A stretch of DNA of 64,000 bases, taken from contig CM034128.1 of NCBI GenBank assembly GCA_019914995.1, forward strand, positions 4,776,501-4,840,500, written 5' to 3'. The translations under genes and the position numbers were made by a program. Every line of letters begins with the position of its first letter. Within the stretch, counting starts at the first letter, position 1. Of the stretch, positions 25,918-39,522 are shown in pieces. Under the pieces are notes generated by a model, which saw only the letters and a program-made list of their open reading frames with translations, had not been told where the DNA came from and did no database searches. This DNA is from Acanthochlamys bracteata (Eukaryota; Streptophyta; Magnoliopsida; Pandanales; Velloziaceae).

Positions 25918-26632
25918 CCTTGAATAAGACACTAGATCGTTTTATAATTACTAATTATCCTTGTCCAAATCAAGTCTTAGCATTTTAGTGCCATGTACAT
26001 TTTATAATCTACTGAACTGCTATATGATAACAAAGTGCCTCTACTTACATGGCCCCGCGGTACGCTTCGTAGTCTTATAACTTCTGGCAACTAATAGCGC
26101 GGGTTTGCTAGATTCAAATCTCCGTTAACTCAAAATGGCGGGATTCCATCTCCTTCAATCGTTTCTGTAGTCTTCAAAAACCTCAGCGCACGTATATATA
26201 TACACTTTTGCTCCTGACAGGATGCGATCTTCCTTACTAATACCAGACACTTTTATCTACCACTAATTTTCCTCCACGTCATTAAACTGTTCTTTAACTC
26301 GTGGACCTTACGCCACGTGTCTTTCTCTTATACCTTTGATGTTTCATCAACGCATACTACTCTGACAAGGATCAGTTTTATAAATTGCTACGTCTCAATT
26401 ACACAAACCAGACTCATAACTCGAAGTCTTTTCCCTTCCATCATCCAACAACGTCGGTGCTCTCTCTCTCTCTCTCTTTCCCCGCACCTCCCTCTCTCTC
26501 TGTCTTTGTCTCTGCGTTGTTCTTCGATTTCCAGATTCCGGAACCCTAACCCTAGAAATATAATCGGGAAATCTCAATTGGTCGATTAATTGATTTCTCC
26601 AGAACTTAGGGCTTGTGAGGAAACGCTGGCCA
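25918..26632. other. Intergenic region and 5' leader of the DDT/PHD gene
   Basis: About 700 bases lie between the kinase stop and the next start, so the first part is the kinase 3' UTR and the rest the promoter and leader of the next gene. A pyrimidine microsatellite (26459-26512) and 'ggaaccctaaccctag' sit shortly before the ATG, as is usual in plant leaders. 'atggcggga' near 26136 is only a weak E2F-like site. Confidence 0.5.
26459..26512. repeat. CT microsatellite
   Basis: A run of tct/ctc repeats broken by 'ttccccgcacctcc', in the probable 5' leader of the DDT/PHD gene. Confidence 0.85.
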
Positions 26633-29600
26633 ATGATAACTCGCAAACGGCGGCCGGAATCTTCCGCCTCCGACGACTCCGATACTGGGCCTCACACCAG
26701 GCCACGTATCGAAGATCCAGAACCTGATTCTCCTCAATCGCCACCGGCGCCGCTACTACCGCCGTCGTCAAATGACATTAATGTCCCTGAGAAATCAGTG
26801 CCTTCTCTTTTTGCTGTGTACAGCTTCGTTCGGTCGTTCAGCCGGCGTTTATTTTTAAGCCCGTTCACTTTTGAAGATTTTGTTTGTTCTCTCAATCGCA
26901 CTGCTCGCGATTCCATTGCTGATTCACTTCACCTTGCGCTTCTTCGTGTTCTCCGCCGTCACCTTGAGAACCGTGCTGCAGAGGGCTGTACATTAGCAGC
27001 CGCTTGTCTCAAGTGAGCAACGGTTGATTACCCTTTTTTGTTGGTGGAGTAGTTCTTTCTGCATTGGAAACTGATAATTATGCATTGTTGAATTGGTTTA
27101 TTGCAGATGCCAAGATTGGGACTTGCTTGATGGGGTCACATGGCCAGTGTTCCTACTCGAGTTTTTGTATGTGATGGGGCATACAAAAGAGTTAGTGAAG
27201 GATGGGCTTACCCCTGCTGCAGCCAGTGAGCGGGATTACTACACATTTCCTGTTGATGTCAAGTTGAAGGTACTGCAGATTTTATGTGATACAACAATGA
27301 ATTCTATGGAGATTAGGGAGGAGCTTGCAACTCGAGAGGATATGCATGAGGAGGAGGAGTGCTGTGCTGAGACAATGGATTCTATTTTTGAAGCTAGTGG
27401 TAGGCCGAGGAGGGTGCACCCGACATATGCAAAGACCTCTGCTTGCAAGGATGAGGAGGCATTGAGGAAGTCTATGGAACCAAAAGTGGTGGAGTGTGGT
27501 GAGGATGGGAATAGTGATGATTGCTCACTATGTGGGATGGATGGAATGTTGATATGCTGTGACGGGTGCCCCTCTGCATACCACTCAAGATGCATTGGTA
27601 TAAGCAAAGCATTCCTGCCGGAGGGATCATGGTTCTGTCCGGAGTGCACTGTTAATAAAGTTCTCTCAGCTGCTTCAAGAATTGCGACTGGAATCAGAGG
27701 AGCTGAGTTTTTTGGGATTGATCCCTATGGGTATTTATTTCTGGGGACTTGCAACTACTTGCTTGTGTAAGGCCTTATATCAGCTTTATGGTATTTCCTA
27801 ATGATGTTTATGATATTTGCAAATTTCCTTTATGTTCTAATTGTTTGTTCTACCACCTAATTGCACCTTTATTTGCAAAATCTTTCAGGTACAAATAAGC
27901 TGTACGATAAATTATCATTTGTATCTTTATCTCATTATTGTGGTTAATTTTTAGCTTTTTAGATTATATAGTTAGCATGCATTGTGCAATAAGATGAGCA
28001 ATTGCTGGTGCGGCAAGTATTATTGTTAGTAGGTAGTACTCATTCTTGTCTGGGCTTAACTGGAGAGCTATATTTTATCTGATGTTATTTGTCAGGTAGG
28101 CTTCTGTGTAGGTTGAGTTCTTATTGCTGATGTCCAGTAATGAATTTTTGTAGAATAGGTAACTCGCTGGATACTGAGATACAAGTCAGGTACTACAATC
28201 AGGAAGATGTGACTGGAGTGCTCCATACCTTTTACTTGTCACAAGAGCATGCATCTGCTTATGCTGATATATGCAATGGGATTTCAGAGTATTGGCATAT
28301 TCAGCAAATAACCCCATTTAAGAAACTTGATATGGTCGTTGATCCTCTACTTGAGAGTCAACCTGCACTAGCAGCCTGCACTAATGAAGATGTCTATAGT
28401 GCACAAGAGAGTAGTATTGGGAAGAATTGCATAAGGGGCATGACCACAGCAAGGACAGAAAGTGCCAACTTCTCATGCCAGAAGGTTGATTACGTGAAGG
28501 TTGATGTTAAGAACATTGCTGGGAACTATATAGATATAGCTCATTTATCTGAGACGCAAAAGGTTCAGTCTCAGCATCAAGGTGCATCTCCTAAGGAAAC
28601 ACCAGAACTGATTGATGAGAAATCATTTCCTTTTGGACATAAATTAGTTTTATCTCAAAATTCTACTCTGGTTTCTCAGACATCCTCGAAACAACCTAGC
28701 TCTGGGTGTAACGGAAGTGATGCATCTGATTTGAACCGAATCTCTTCTCAGAGATTGCCCTTGTTCATTAGTGCAGGTTCTGGTGTGCTTAAGAACAATG
28801 TCTTGGCGGAAGTTGCACATACTACCGTTGTAGGTGTGAAGAAGGAAACGCTTTTTGTATCTGATGAGAAACGTACGGCACGAAATGAAAGGAAAAAAAA
28901 TTTAATGGCTTCTTTCAAGCCTCATGCTTATGTCAACCAATATGTTCATGGTGATGTTGCTGCTTTTGCAGCTGCCAGTTTTGCTGCTGTTGCACCTGAA
29001 GACTCTAGAGGTTCATCTGCTTCTTCCAACCCACGCAAAGCTGCAGCTGCAACTGTTACACTACAAATGAAAGCATTTTCTGGAGTAGCAGTGCATTTTG
29101 TGTGGCCAAGTTCAGAAAAAAAGCTTGTCGAAGTACCGCGAGATAGATGTGGTTGGTGCATTGTGTGCAAAGGTGCGGCTACAAATAGAAAAGGTTGTTT
29201 GCTGAATTTGGCTGCCTCCAATGCAATTAAAGGTTATCCAAGATGCACAAGTAACTTCCGCCCGTTAAGGCATGATGAGAGCTACCTGCCTAATATTACA
29301 GCATATATATCAGCTATGGGAGAAAGCTTGCATGGTTTGTTGTTAGGTCCATTTCTAGATGGGGAATTCAAGAAGCAATGGTATAAGCATATACGAGAAG
29401 CCACGAGCCTGAGGGTTATTAAATCCCTTCTTTTAGAAGTAAGATTCCTCAGCATTTTTTAGACATCTTAAACTTGTTTACACTTAGCTCTTCGTCACAT
29501 TCACTACTTAGCTTTTGACTTAGTTGTTTGGAAGGTGTCGGCATAACTTATCAGTTGGTTACTTTGTTAAACTTATATTTTGATTAATGCTTAAGCCAAA

Positions 29601-32600
29601 CTTTCTAATGATTCATTGATATATGATCTCATCATCCTAATGATAAAAGTATGAAAGCTGTTGATCATCCTTCTGTCTGTTTTGGTTGATATAGACATAA
29701 AAGTTTTCTGTCGCTTGATTTATATATTCCTCCATTACGAAGCTTCACCATGTGAATTGTATGACACGAGCCAGTGATGCCTAAGTATTTCTGATAGTAA
29801 TAGCAGTGTGAATGAAAATAAGTCATGTTGGAAATTGATGGAAGTAGATAATGTAAATAGATATTGGTATGCATGATTAGTAATTGTTATGTTTGTAAAA
29901 ATGTAATCCGAACATTGTCATATTACTGAACAACTTCTCCACTATTTTTCTGTAGTTTAACTTTGAAATTTCTTTTCTAATGCGGAATATATTTTCTGTT
30001 GGCTATCAGCTTTCTTGCTTGCGGTAAGCTATTGGAAAATGTCAAGTCACCTTTGTGGAATGCTCCTCATGATTTGGCCTTCTATTCTTTTCTATTTTCC
30101 TCCTTAGATATGTTTTCCTATCTTCTGAGCTGCAAAGTGGTGTTCTAACCTGACATCAATTTTTTTTCTTAGCAGTGGAGTCACTATATTTTGTTGTATT
30201 ATAAATGCATTTTCTCGATTTTCTATTTCAGCTTGAGAAGAATATTCGTGGAATTGCCTTTTCTGAAAGCTGGGGCAAGTCAGTAGGTGACAATGTAGAC
30301 CTCGCTGCGGCAATATCAAGTTTGTCAAATAATGCTCTCCGAAAACGTCGACCTGTAGGTAGGCGGGGCAGAAGACCAGCCCTTGAATCTAGTAATGATG
30401 ATAATTCCACAGATGAAAGTTGGGAGTGGTTTCGGCGGGGAAGATTTGAGAAGCTTGTTTTCCAGAGAGCAGCCCTGCCTATTTTGCTAGTAAAAAGGTT
30501 GGCACGACAAGGTAGATTTTGTGCCTGATACTAAGTTGCTCTTCACCTCTATTTGAAAGAAAATATATCTTATCAGTGGCAGTCTTTACCAGGTGGTCGT
30601 AGAAGGATATCTGGTGTTTCTTATGTTGACAGCTCTGCTCTACCTAGAAAAAACAGGCGCCTTACATGGATAGCTTCTATTGAAAGGAGTAAGACCGTTT
30701 CTCAGCTCGCACTTCAGGTAGGTTATGACTTTATGCCGTAAGTTTTGCCTCTTCCTTTCATTGGGTGCTTTGGCTGTTTAGGTTGATTGTACTTTATTTC
30801 GACAATCTATCAGGTCAGATATCTTGATGCTCATATTAGATGGAAGGACTTGGTTAGACCAGAGCAGTATCCTGGTGATGGAAAAGGCTCAGATGACGCT
30901 TCTATTTTCCGAAATGCTGTCATATCTGGTAAAAAGAACATGGACAATAGGTTGTTATATGCTTTGATTTTCAATAATCAAAAGCATCTGCCTGTGCGTA
31001 TCACAAAGTACATAGTTGAAGAACAGAAAATCCAAGATGAGATTAGCAAGTTATGGTTCTCGGAGATGCATCTTCCTTTATATTTGATAAAAGAATATGA
31101 AGAAAGGATGAGTTTGGGATCACTACAACCTACAATGTCCAGCATATGCTATTTTTCCAAATTGCAAGGAAGGTCTTCAAGAGCTCAGCACAGAAATATA
31201 TTTTTGTATCTTTACATTAAGGGTGAAAAACCAAGCAAGTTTGCATGTGCTTCTTGTAAAAAAGATGTTTCTCTCAGGTACTTGTTTTTACAGTTTCTTG
31301 GAGTACTACTAACACCTGAACTCATATGGATTGCTAACTTGTTGCCTCTTCTTCAATTACTTTTTAATGTAGGGATGCAGTCAAGTGCAAAAAATGCCAA
31401 GGTATGATCATGCAGTCAGTTACTCTCTGTTAATATTATTATACAAGGAAATTGCTCTCGATTATATTCTCTAACTTCATGTTTCGTATTAGGTTTTTGT
31501 CACAGGGAGTGCACCATGCCTTCTAGCATTCTCATGAAAGATGACATGGAATTTTCATATACTTGTAATATGTGCTTCCATTCTCAGTCTGCTACAATCA
31601 AATGGAATAATAAAGTGATTTTGAGAGGACAGATATCTCTGCATGGACGCAATGGGCCTTTGGCAAGTTCTGGTAGTACTCTTCAAAGCTTTCATAAAGC
31701 ACCATCTTTTCCCGGGGTTGGATATCCCAACATGGCACAACACTGTATGATAAGAACACATTCTATAGGTCAATCTGTTTCTACGCCCATAACACATCCG
31801 GTTGTCAAAAGTAAAACACATCTGGATGCTCCACAGCACATCAGTGCAATGCAAATCAACTATGCAAGTCAACCAGTTTCTAAGAATAATCGAGAGCTTG
31901 CAGCATCTTCAACTATTAAAAGTAAAGCTGATCTAGATGCTGAAGAACTTGTCAGCCTGGGGATCAAGAATATAGGCCAGCCAGTTTCTAAGAACGAGCA
32001 TGGGCGTACACCGTCTTCAGTTGTTAAAAGTAAAGTTGATTCAGATGCGATTTCTCCTGTTTCAAAATTGAAATCAGCACGCAAGTCCAAGCTTGATAAT
32101 TCTGCTCCCACTGGTCTGATATGGAGAAAGAAGAATACTGATGATTCTGGAAAAGATTTTCGGACAGAGCATGTTGTTCTTAAACAAAAAGATGGAGCGG
32201 CTCCTTTGAGAGGACTAATCTGCCATCTATGCAAACAGCCATACCATCAAGATCTGATATATGTTCGCTGTGAAAAATGCATGAGTGAGTCTTTTACTCC
32301 TGAATTGGTTTCCCTTTTTTTACTTAATGAAATTTTGAGGCCGTTCTGTTCTATGCTACAGTTGCTAATACTTTTCTATTCTTTGGTTTTCAGATTGGTA
32401 CCATGCTGATGCAGTTAGACTTGATGAATCTAAGATATCTGATCTGGTAGGGTTTAAATGTTGCAAGTGCCGGAGGATAAGATCTCCCAAGTGTCCGCAT
32501 GATCCTCAGAACAAAAAGACAGATCATCAGCATGGGGAGCATCAGAAAGTTGAATCAGAAGTTGAAATTTTGGTTTCGCAAAATAATGATGATCCTCTCT

Positions 32601-33352
32601 TGCATTCTTTTGGAAGAGTTGAGCCTATTGGTCTTCAAAAGATGGAAGGTGAAGTGGAGTTAAATGAGCCTTCAGCTGTGCAGAGCCACAGAAAGCTTTC
32701 TGTTAGGAGATCCAAAGTTATTAATGCAACAGATCCCGATGGAGTCAAAACCACCAATGGTGCAGATCCTAGTATGCATTGCTTTGATGGCTCATTGAAA
32801 CTGCCTGTCAAAATAAACGGAGTAGAAAATGAAGGCCTTTATGTTGATGGTAAAGCAACTGTGGCAGGTCTTGCTAACGCGTGCTCTCCTCAAGCTGAAT
32901 GGGAGGTTTCAGGCATGAATGTAAATGCCCATGCCCTTGGAGCAATGCAAGATGATTTGTCAGGCCCAGAGCTTAAGGGCAATGAGGAAACAGAATTTGA
33001 ACCGCAAACGTACTTCTCTTTAACAGAATTACTTTTGGCCCCTGAGGAGGATTTGGATAGCATGCCTATTGACGTCCCTGGGAATTTTAATTCAACAGAT
33101 GGCGTCTATAATGATGAAAAAAACCTGCTTCCTGTTGATGCAACATGTGATTTGGGATTGGATGAGGAAGATCTTGCTAGTTTGGAACCTGCGCCAGCTT
33201 GTGAGAAGTGCAAGCACAGTATGCCTCCTCCTGACCTCAAGTGTGAGGTCTGTAGTCTTCTTATACATGCTCACTGTTCTCCATGGGTGGAGACTGCGCT
33301 GGACTCTCGAGAATCTCAGTGGAGATGCGGTAATTGTAGGGAGTGGAGGTAG
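26633..33352 (+). CDS. DDT-domain and multi-PHD-finger chromatin protein (PTM-like family)
   Basis: Nine exons in consistent phase: 26633-27012, 27107-27766, 28154-29438, 30232-30511, 30593-30717, 30814-31277, 31373-31401, 31493-32284, 32394-33352, giving 1657 aa. The N-terminus is basic (nuclear-signal-like, ITRKRRP). A DDT domain lies near residues 56-115. A canonical PHD finger spans 266-307 (CSLCGMDGMLICCDGC, closing with FCPEC). A plant-specific region with CGWCIVC and a basic RRGRR patch follows in exons 3-4. Further Cys/His fingers lie near 1053-1103, 1314-1375 and at the C-terminus (about 1608-1654, ending WRCGNCREW). The family reads histone tails. I see no hydrophobic segments at the C-terminus, unlike the chloroplast-membrane PTM of Arabidopsis, so a purely nuclear paralogue is likelier. 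The ATG at 26633 is the first in frame. Confidence 0.9.
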
Positions 33353-34440
33353 CCCATTTACTTTATACTCTCTTGAAGGTTGCATTTATGCTCTCAAATC
33401 ATCTTTGAGATACACAAGCAAAAGTCTTGGCGTTGGGGATATTTGAATCCTCCCTGAACTATGGAGAGAGAATGCTGCTATCTTATGTGATGTATAATGG
33501 TGCATCTAAAGAAATGAGTAGCATGAGCAGCATCAGCAATAGCAGCGGATATCGTTATTTGTTCCTATCTTTAGATCCCATGCTTTCTCATAGGTCGCAA
33601 TTAAAAATCCATTGTCGTTTGCTGCATCGCAGTAGGATACTAGGATTCTCCCATCTTGCAGTTTTGGCGAGACGGTTGTTTTATGATAATATATGGTCAT
33701 GAAATTGGGTCATATTGGGCCAGAGGTATGGGGTAAGTTTTGAACCGATTAACATTGTGTTGTAGTTATTTTTTTGGCCACACTGAGATTGTGCTACTTC
33801 CCATTTTGTGATAAAATTGGTTAATGAGTAGCCCAACCTGTGTGGCCATATAGTTAGCAATTCCCTTTTCAAGATTTCTTATCTTATATGCAAGGGCAGA
33901 GATCCTTCACCTTGCTCATTTTGTTTATTTTTATTTCAACGCGGGGATAGTTTCTCTTACATGTTTCGCAAAACTTGAGAAAGGAGATTAACTTCTTTCT
34001 CTGTAACAAGATTATTCTTCTTTTAATGTACAGATCATTTTCTTCACTGTTTGATATACTTACATATTTTTGGTAACCAGAGATTGTCAGTTGATATAGG
34101 TTTCATTTATAAATTACCTAAACGGTGGGTCGACTAACGGCGTTACTGAAACGACAATGCGTGCCGTTAACTACTGTTCAGTAATTACAGATTAACTAAT
34201 TAGTTCCTCCGTTAATGCAATTTGTAAACAAACTACGTCTAAAACACCATCGAGAAAAAAACAACCAACGAAGCCCGCTTTGCTCTTCTATCTCTTAGAC
34301 AAGGTTCTCGGCTTCTCGCCCAACCGTGAAGGCATGAACAATTACCGCCGCAAACAATACTATCTATCTAATTCATAAAAAAGATTCTCGGAAAACATTC
34401 AGAGATTGATAAAAGAAGCAAGTCTAAATTTTCTCGACGA
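33353..34440. other. 3' UTR and spacer after the DDT/PHD gene
   Basis: The first few hundred bases probably form the 3' UTR. Short open frames here have no recognisable content. From about 34100 the sequence becomes less AT-rich ahead of the pseudogene at 34441. Confidence 0.5.
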
Positions 34441-35540
34441 TTTCCGACAATGGTGGCGGAGAAGATTCTCTCGCTGCCGTCGTGGTAGTTCTCCTTCTTA
34501 CCGGCTAACGGGAGGCCAACCGGACCTGACCCACTGTCAAGGCTGTGGGGATCATTTTCCTCCTACTGGCGTTACTGGCGACCGTCTTCGTGCTCTATCG
34601 AGCGAGTGGAGAATCGTTCTGCTCTGTTAGTTGTCTTTCAACCGTTCGATCAGGTTCAATTTGTTCTTATTGTCTCCATCCTTCTTCCGTTACTGACTCG
34701 GTCAAACGCTGTCGTTGCTATGCTAACGTTCATCTCCGTTGTGCTCCCGTGAACAGCGTTTTCTCCGTGTTTATGATCTTTGCCCTAACGCTCTCAAGTT
34801 TTCATGTCTTGATTGCTCTGCTCTTCCTAAGTTTCTCAATCCTTTCTCCATCAATGTCAATTCAATCATTCGATTGATCATCTACGGCGCAAGGCAGAAG
34901 AGAAATCGCTTATTGCGGTGCATACGAAGGCGAACTCTTTTGCAAAGGCTGCCGCGACGAAGCATGCAGCAGAACGGCTCATTCTGCACTTCATGCGCTT
35001 GCTGTTGTTCAAAAAGTGAGAAGGCAGAGAGAGCATTATCTTTGCAGAGAGATGAGGAGATTACCTTTGGCTTCACCCTGCTATGAATGGGTCACGAAGA
35101 ATTTTGAGAAATCAGGGAGGCTGTAAGAGTAATAATGGGAGTGGTGAGCTTTGTACTGAAGATAAATCATTCTTCGATGCAATGCAGAGTTGTTTGAGTG
35201 GAGGTAGTTGTGTGCAGAAGAGCATGGAGGATGACCACGATAAAAGCTGTTCTTCGTATTTAAAACAAGGGGAAGAAGAAGAGGAGCAGTAGAGATGATA
35301 ATTAGAGGATTTGGTAAAATACAGTAGGAGAAAGATCGATACTTGAAGAAGTATAGCAGGAGAAAACCTAGGCTTAAGTTCACAGAGGTAGCAGATCATT
35401 GTCAAATATATCCTTGTTGACAGAATAGTTCTTCTGATGGCTCAATGTTGATGCATGATGGTCATTGAGTTACTTCTCAAGCTCCAGGGGAACCTTCTGG
35501 ACATTTAAATGATAATAATGAGATATCAAGCTGCTAGCCA
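34441..35540 (+). pseudogene. Decayed gene with a PHD-like Cys/His cluster, family unknown
   Basis: Protein-like wording runs through about 1.1 kb but jumps between frames with stops. A hydrophobic segment (GIIFLLLALLATVFVLYR, 34548-34601) is followed by a Cys/His cluster (CSYC, CRCYANVHLRC, then in another frame KFSCLDC, to about 34825). Next come a Lys/Ala-rich helix-like part (34880-35010), an Arg-rich segment containing SPCYEWV (near 35080), an acidic stretch ending EEEEEQ (to 35290), and a Ser-rich piece (NSSSDGSML, 35430-35538). No introns would mend all the shifts, so I read it as a host pseudogene. The ORF at 34406-34630 and its neighbours are fragments of it. I do not recognise the parent family. 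A heavily spliced gene or assembly errors are the alternatives. Confidence 0.5.
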
Positions 35541-37095
35541 TGATGCATAGAGGTAATGTAGTATATGGTTATGTCTCAGATTCATCTTGATTAATTGTGC
35601 TGCTTGAGAATAAATAGTATGTTAGAATTGCTTCTAGCAACATAGCTGCAAATTTTTTTTTAGTGATATGATATGACACAGTTGATGTTCTTTATGTGGG
35701 CTCCTGGATGTTGTAGCTGCCATGTCTAGAGTTGATGGTAGTTTTTAATTTTAAAACCAGCTTACTTTCACTTTTTGATTATTATGTTACGAGTCATATG
35801 CTATCTTTTGTGTAGCTTAATGCCAAAAGTTTACTGAAGATCCCTGTATATGCCAATATCAAATAGAATTAAGTTAGCTAGCAACTACCACCAACTACTC
35901 ACTTATATTCTTAATTTAGATTGAGAGTTTACTAAGTGTGGCAGCAGCTTTCAGCATTCATGCATTTTTTAATAAAATATACGGGAATGACTTCTCTAAA
36001 TGCAGTGATGTGTAGACATTCTGTTACGGTACTGTGATATTATCTTATAAAGTAAAAGTACTATGCTACTTTGAATTGAAAATATTACAAGTTTATACTT
36101 AGATCTTACTCATTCTTTTTCCGGTGATCTAGTCGTTAATGGTAATATGAAGAAAGATCGCAAAATACATTAAGTAGTTTAATCATTTGGATTTTTGGTA
36201 ATCCTATATTAATTGTAGTAACGTTAACACTTTGGTTTATCATATTGGAAAAAAAGATGCCATTATATACTTCCTGATTATGTCATAACAATACTTTGTA
36301 TTTGCAGCTAATTAGAAGTTATGATATATCACTATTGTTGCTTAAACTGTAACAGTGTTTTCAAAGTTGAGTAGATAATATAATTTAGCTTTGATCATAG
36401 GAAGTGTACTTGAGAGTTTGAGATTTGTCCCAAATTTTAATCAGTTAGTGCACTTTTACTCATTAGCTGTAGTACATCTTTGGTGTTATGCAATATCTTA
36501 AAATAAATATATATATTCATCACACTTTCAGGTTTATGATGCTTTGAGTAAGCATGAATTGAATTTGAAAATAAAATAAAACGGTTATTGAGAAACAATA
36601 ACTACTTATACCAAGTTTTACTTACTATCCATTTTTGCTTTTACTTGAAGTGCTATATGATCTTTTTATTACTATCATTTAAGAGCGCCACATACACTCC
36701 ATATGCCAATCTAGTAGATTGTACATTTGGTAAGCTAATAATTCATTATGTTTGGTAATTAATGCAATGCTTCTAACAATATATTTAGTGCTAGTCTAAA
36801 GCTTTGTAGTATTTTTTCAAGCAACATTTCCTGAAAGAATGACTGAGTTATGCTAACATGGTGAAATAACATTTTATAGTAGGCTAGCAATATTTTTTAC
36901 ATTTATGATGCTGATGAAAGTACACATTGTGTTATCTATAGTCCTTGATTACTTCAATCTGCTGTCGTTTTTTTTTCTGTTATTTTCGTGTAATAGGTCC
37001 GACATTGAAAATACTATGAGTATTAACTACAATTAATACATTATTTACCATTTCATCTGTTGCGTTGTAAACTCTCATCTTCCTTAGTCACTTAT
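35541..37095. other. Intergenic DNA, no gene seen
   Basis: Moderately AT-rich, with no convincing open frame, RNA gene or repeat border. Confidence 0.5.
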
Positions 37096-37343
37096 GGGGG
37101 TCGTTTGAGAGTGTTTAAAATAAGTTTTTTTAGAAATGAGCTTATTTTGGAGCTTTTCGAGAAACAAGTTTGACTTTTTTTAATCTAAAATAATAATAAA
37201 CATTTGTACATATAAAGATTCGGGTATATAAATTACCTGCACTTTTCAAAATTAAAAAAAAAAATACTATAGAAGATTTATTAGGAAATGTGGAAGCTTT
37301 AATGGAATGAAAAGCAGTGCAAAATGCACTGCCAAATAGCCCC
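37096..37343. mobile_element. MITE, hAT-like ends (248 bp)
   Basis: The left end ggggtcgtttgag and the reverse complement of the right end (ggggctatttggc) are good inverted repeats. 'tatg' abuts both ends, as part of a possible target duplication. AT-rich core without coding frame. Confidence 0.6.
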
Positions 37344-38024
37344 TATGTCTTTGAAGCAACTTATATTATTGAAATAATACATTGGAATTTTGAGATCATT
37401 ATAGTACGAGTAACAACTAAAACTTAAATGTCTATAATCTCCTAAAGGTGAGTTAATTACTAAATTACCTCTAAAGTCAGCTTTGAGCTAGTCTTGTCAA
37501 ATTGATTTATAAATAACCTATATAAAAGCAGTAATAGAAGTAGTAAGTTAGAACTTTTGGAGAGGCATAAACTATATTGAGGTAATAAGTACACTTATGT
37601 TACTATATTCAACATAGTGAGGCCTAAACCTCTACATTCAAGTATTATACCGTACATGGATGGGTCCAAATCCTCTCAACCATCTTTCCTGCACCAACTA
37701 TATCCACCTCTAATAAAATTTTGATACTTGTCACTAATCCTTCTCTCTTCGTCTTCTCTATTAGATCTTTTCTTTTCTTTTCTTTTCCTTAATTTGTTCC
37801 TTAAACACTGATGAGAAGTTAAGAAAGTTGCTTTGGATTGGCTAAGTGATCTGTATCATGTAATTGTGCTTTATTTCGTTAAAAGTTTCAACGATCTGCA
37901 GAAAGATTGGTATGCTCTATTGTTGTGTCAATTATCGATTTAAGTGATATGAACCAACAGAAATTGTATGTTGTTGGACTGACTAATAAATCATTCACTT
38001 GTGAATACCGATGCTGAAATAATC

Positions 38025-38240
38025 GTATGTTGCATCGATTGCTACGTCAATCGTAGAAGCAGTTGTTCAGGGTTTCGGGGGTTGGGAGGGAAAAATGACC
38101 CATATGTGAGGCGCCGTCTTGGCCAGCAAATCCTGAGGATGAGGGGGAGCTCCGAGTTTTCATCCGCTTCTAGGGAACATCCGATATGAAGGATTCTCTG
38201 CTCCGAGATGGGACCGAAGGCTAAAGAAGAATTTTCGTCT
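38025..38240 (+). other. Coding-like island, unidentified
   Basis: After about 700 bases of plain AT-rich DNA, base composition rises and one frame reads a basic, protein-like stretch (RSSCSGFRGLGGKNDPYVR, then RRRLGQQILRMRGSSEF), followed by a second readable piece in another frame. It may be an exon remnant of the same lost gene as 34441-35540, or of another. No family recognised. Confidence 0.3.
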
Positions 38241-39369
38241 GGGTCTTAAAGATTAACTTTGCGTTGGGGAAGCTACTATACCTATAGCGTCTAATATATT
38301 GTTTTAAAAGTTGAATATTATGTGCTTGACAGAGCCACTCTAAAGGAAGCATGTAAAAGATGTTAAGGTTTAAAAGAGTCATTCTTGACCCAATGTTGCT
38401 ATTTCTATGGATTTCTGATGATCTGAAGTGATAACAATGGTGTTGCGGCCATGTTTCTGTGCAGCTGTATTTCACTTTTGGCTGATAAGGTTAGAAAATG
38501 CCGTGACATCTATGCATTCTTCTACTCCACTACTGATTGAGATCCAGTTACTGCATCCATCCTTTCAATAATTTGCAGTGATATTTAACTGCTGTTCAAT
38601 GCATATGGCAATGGCAAGAGACCTACATAAGTTGATTGCCTGATAACTCCTCTATTGTCATAAACATTCTTGTACAGGATAAATAGTAGCATTTTTGGCA
38701 TTGGATAAACTTCATAAAAGAGAATATCTAGTAACCACGCCCATCTTTCTTGAATGAAATTGTGAATGGTACACGTAATGGTGTCACCACTTCTGGAATG
38801 TTGTTGGATTGTCCTTATAATTATGTGAGACGGACAAGGCCTGCAGTAGGGGCCCTTGCCAGCTGACTCCATCTTTAAAAGTTCAAGCAAGTTCCTTGAA
38901 CTTGGAACAGGATTTTGATCTCATTTGCTCCCCATCGTTCTACTGTGCAAGTTTAGAATGTTAGTGGGCCTAGGATTCATTCTGGATAGAAATAAGGAAA
39001 TGTGATCGAATGACAAATTCATTGATAATATCACAACAGGATGTGTATGAGACTCCATCTTCCTAGTTCTAAGCTAAAGCCACACTTTAGCATTGCGATC
39101 CGTAAGATCAAATTCGGTTCAATGTTATTGTGCTCCAAAACACTTGGATTCTACGTGTATAATGTTATTTATCATTGATGAACTTGGTTCCATTTACCTT
39201 TGAAAGGATGTTACTGTTATCTTACGAGAGGCAAACGTCTGTATCAACTACTGTGTTGGCAGCGCAGACAGGAGTAGGTAGAGTGCGGCAAGGGACCTCT
39301 ATTATAATATTGATTTATCAAAAAAATTAAAGTCAAGCAGAGGTGACAAGAGTTGAAATCTTTTGATAC

Positions 39370-39522
39370 TTCAGTTTGGTGTTTAGTGTCGGTGGTGACG
39401 GAAGCAAATCAATCAAGTCCCCACACGAACATGATGTGTCTCGTGATGCGGAAGAACGGGAGTGGAACGTGATGCGGTGCATCAATTCTGTTCAAGACCC
39501 TGTCGCCGTTGTTCCAGGGAAG
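39370..39522 (+). other. Coding-like island ending at a good splice donor
   Basis: One frame from about 39387 reads GDGSKSIKSPHEHDVSRDAE and on through EREWNVMRCINSVQDPVAVV without a stop, ending at aag|gtaggt (39522/39523), a good donor. There is no recognisable downstream exon before the proline-rich gene on the other strand. It could be the last visible part of a decayed gene. Confidence 0.3.
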
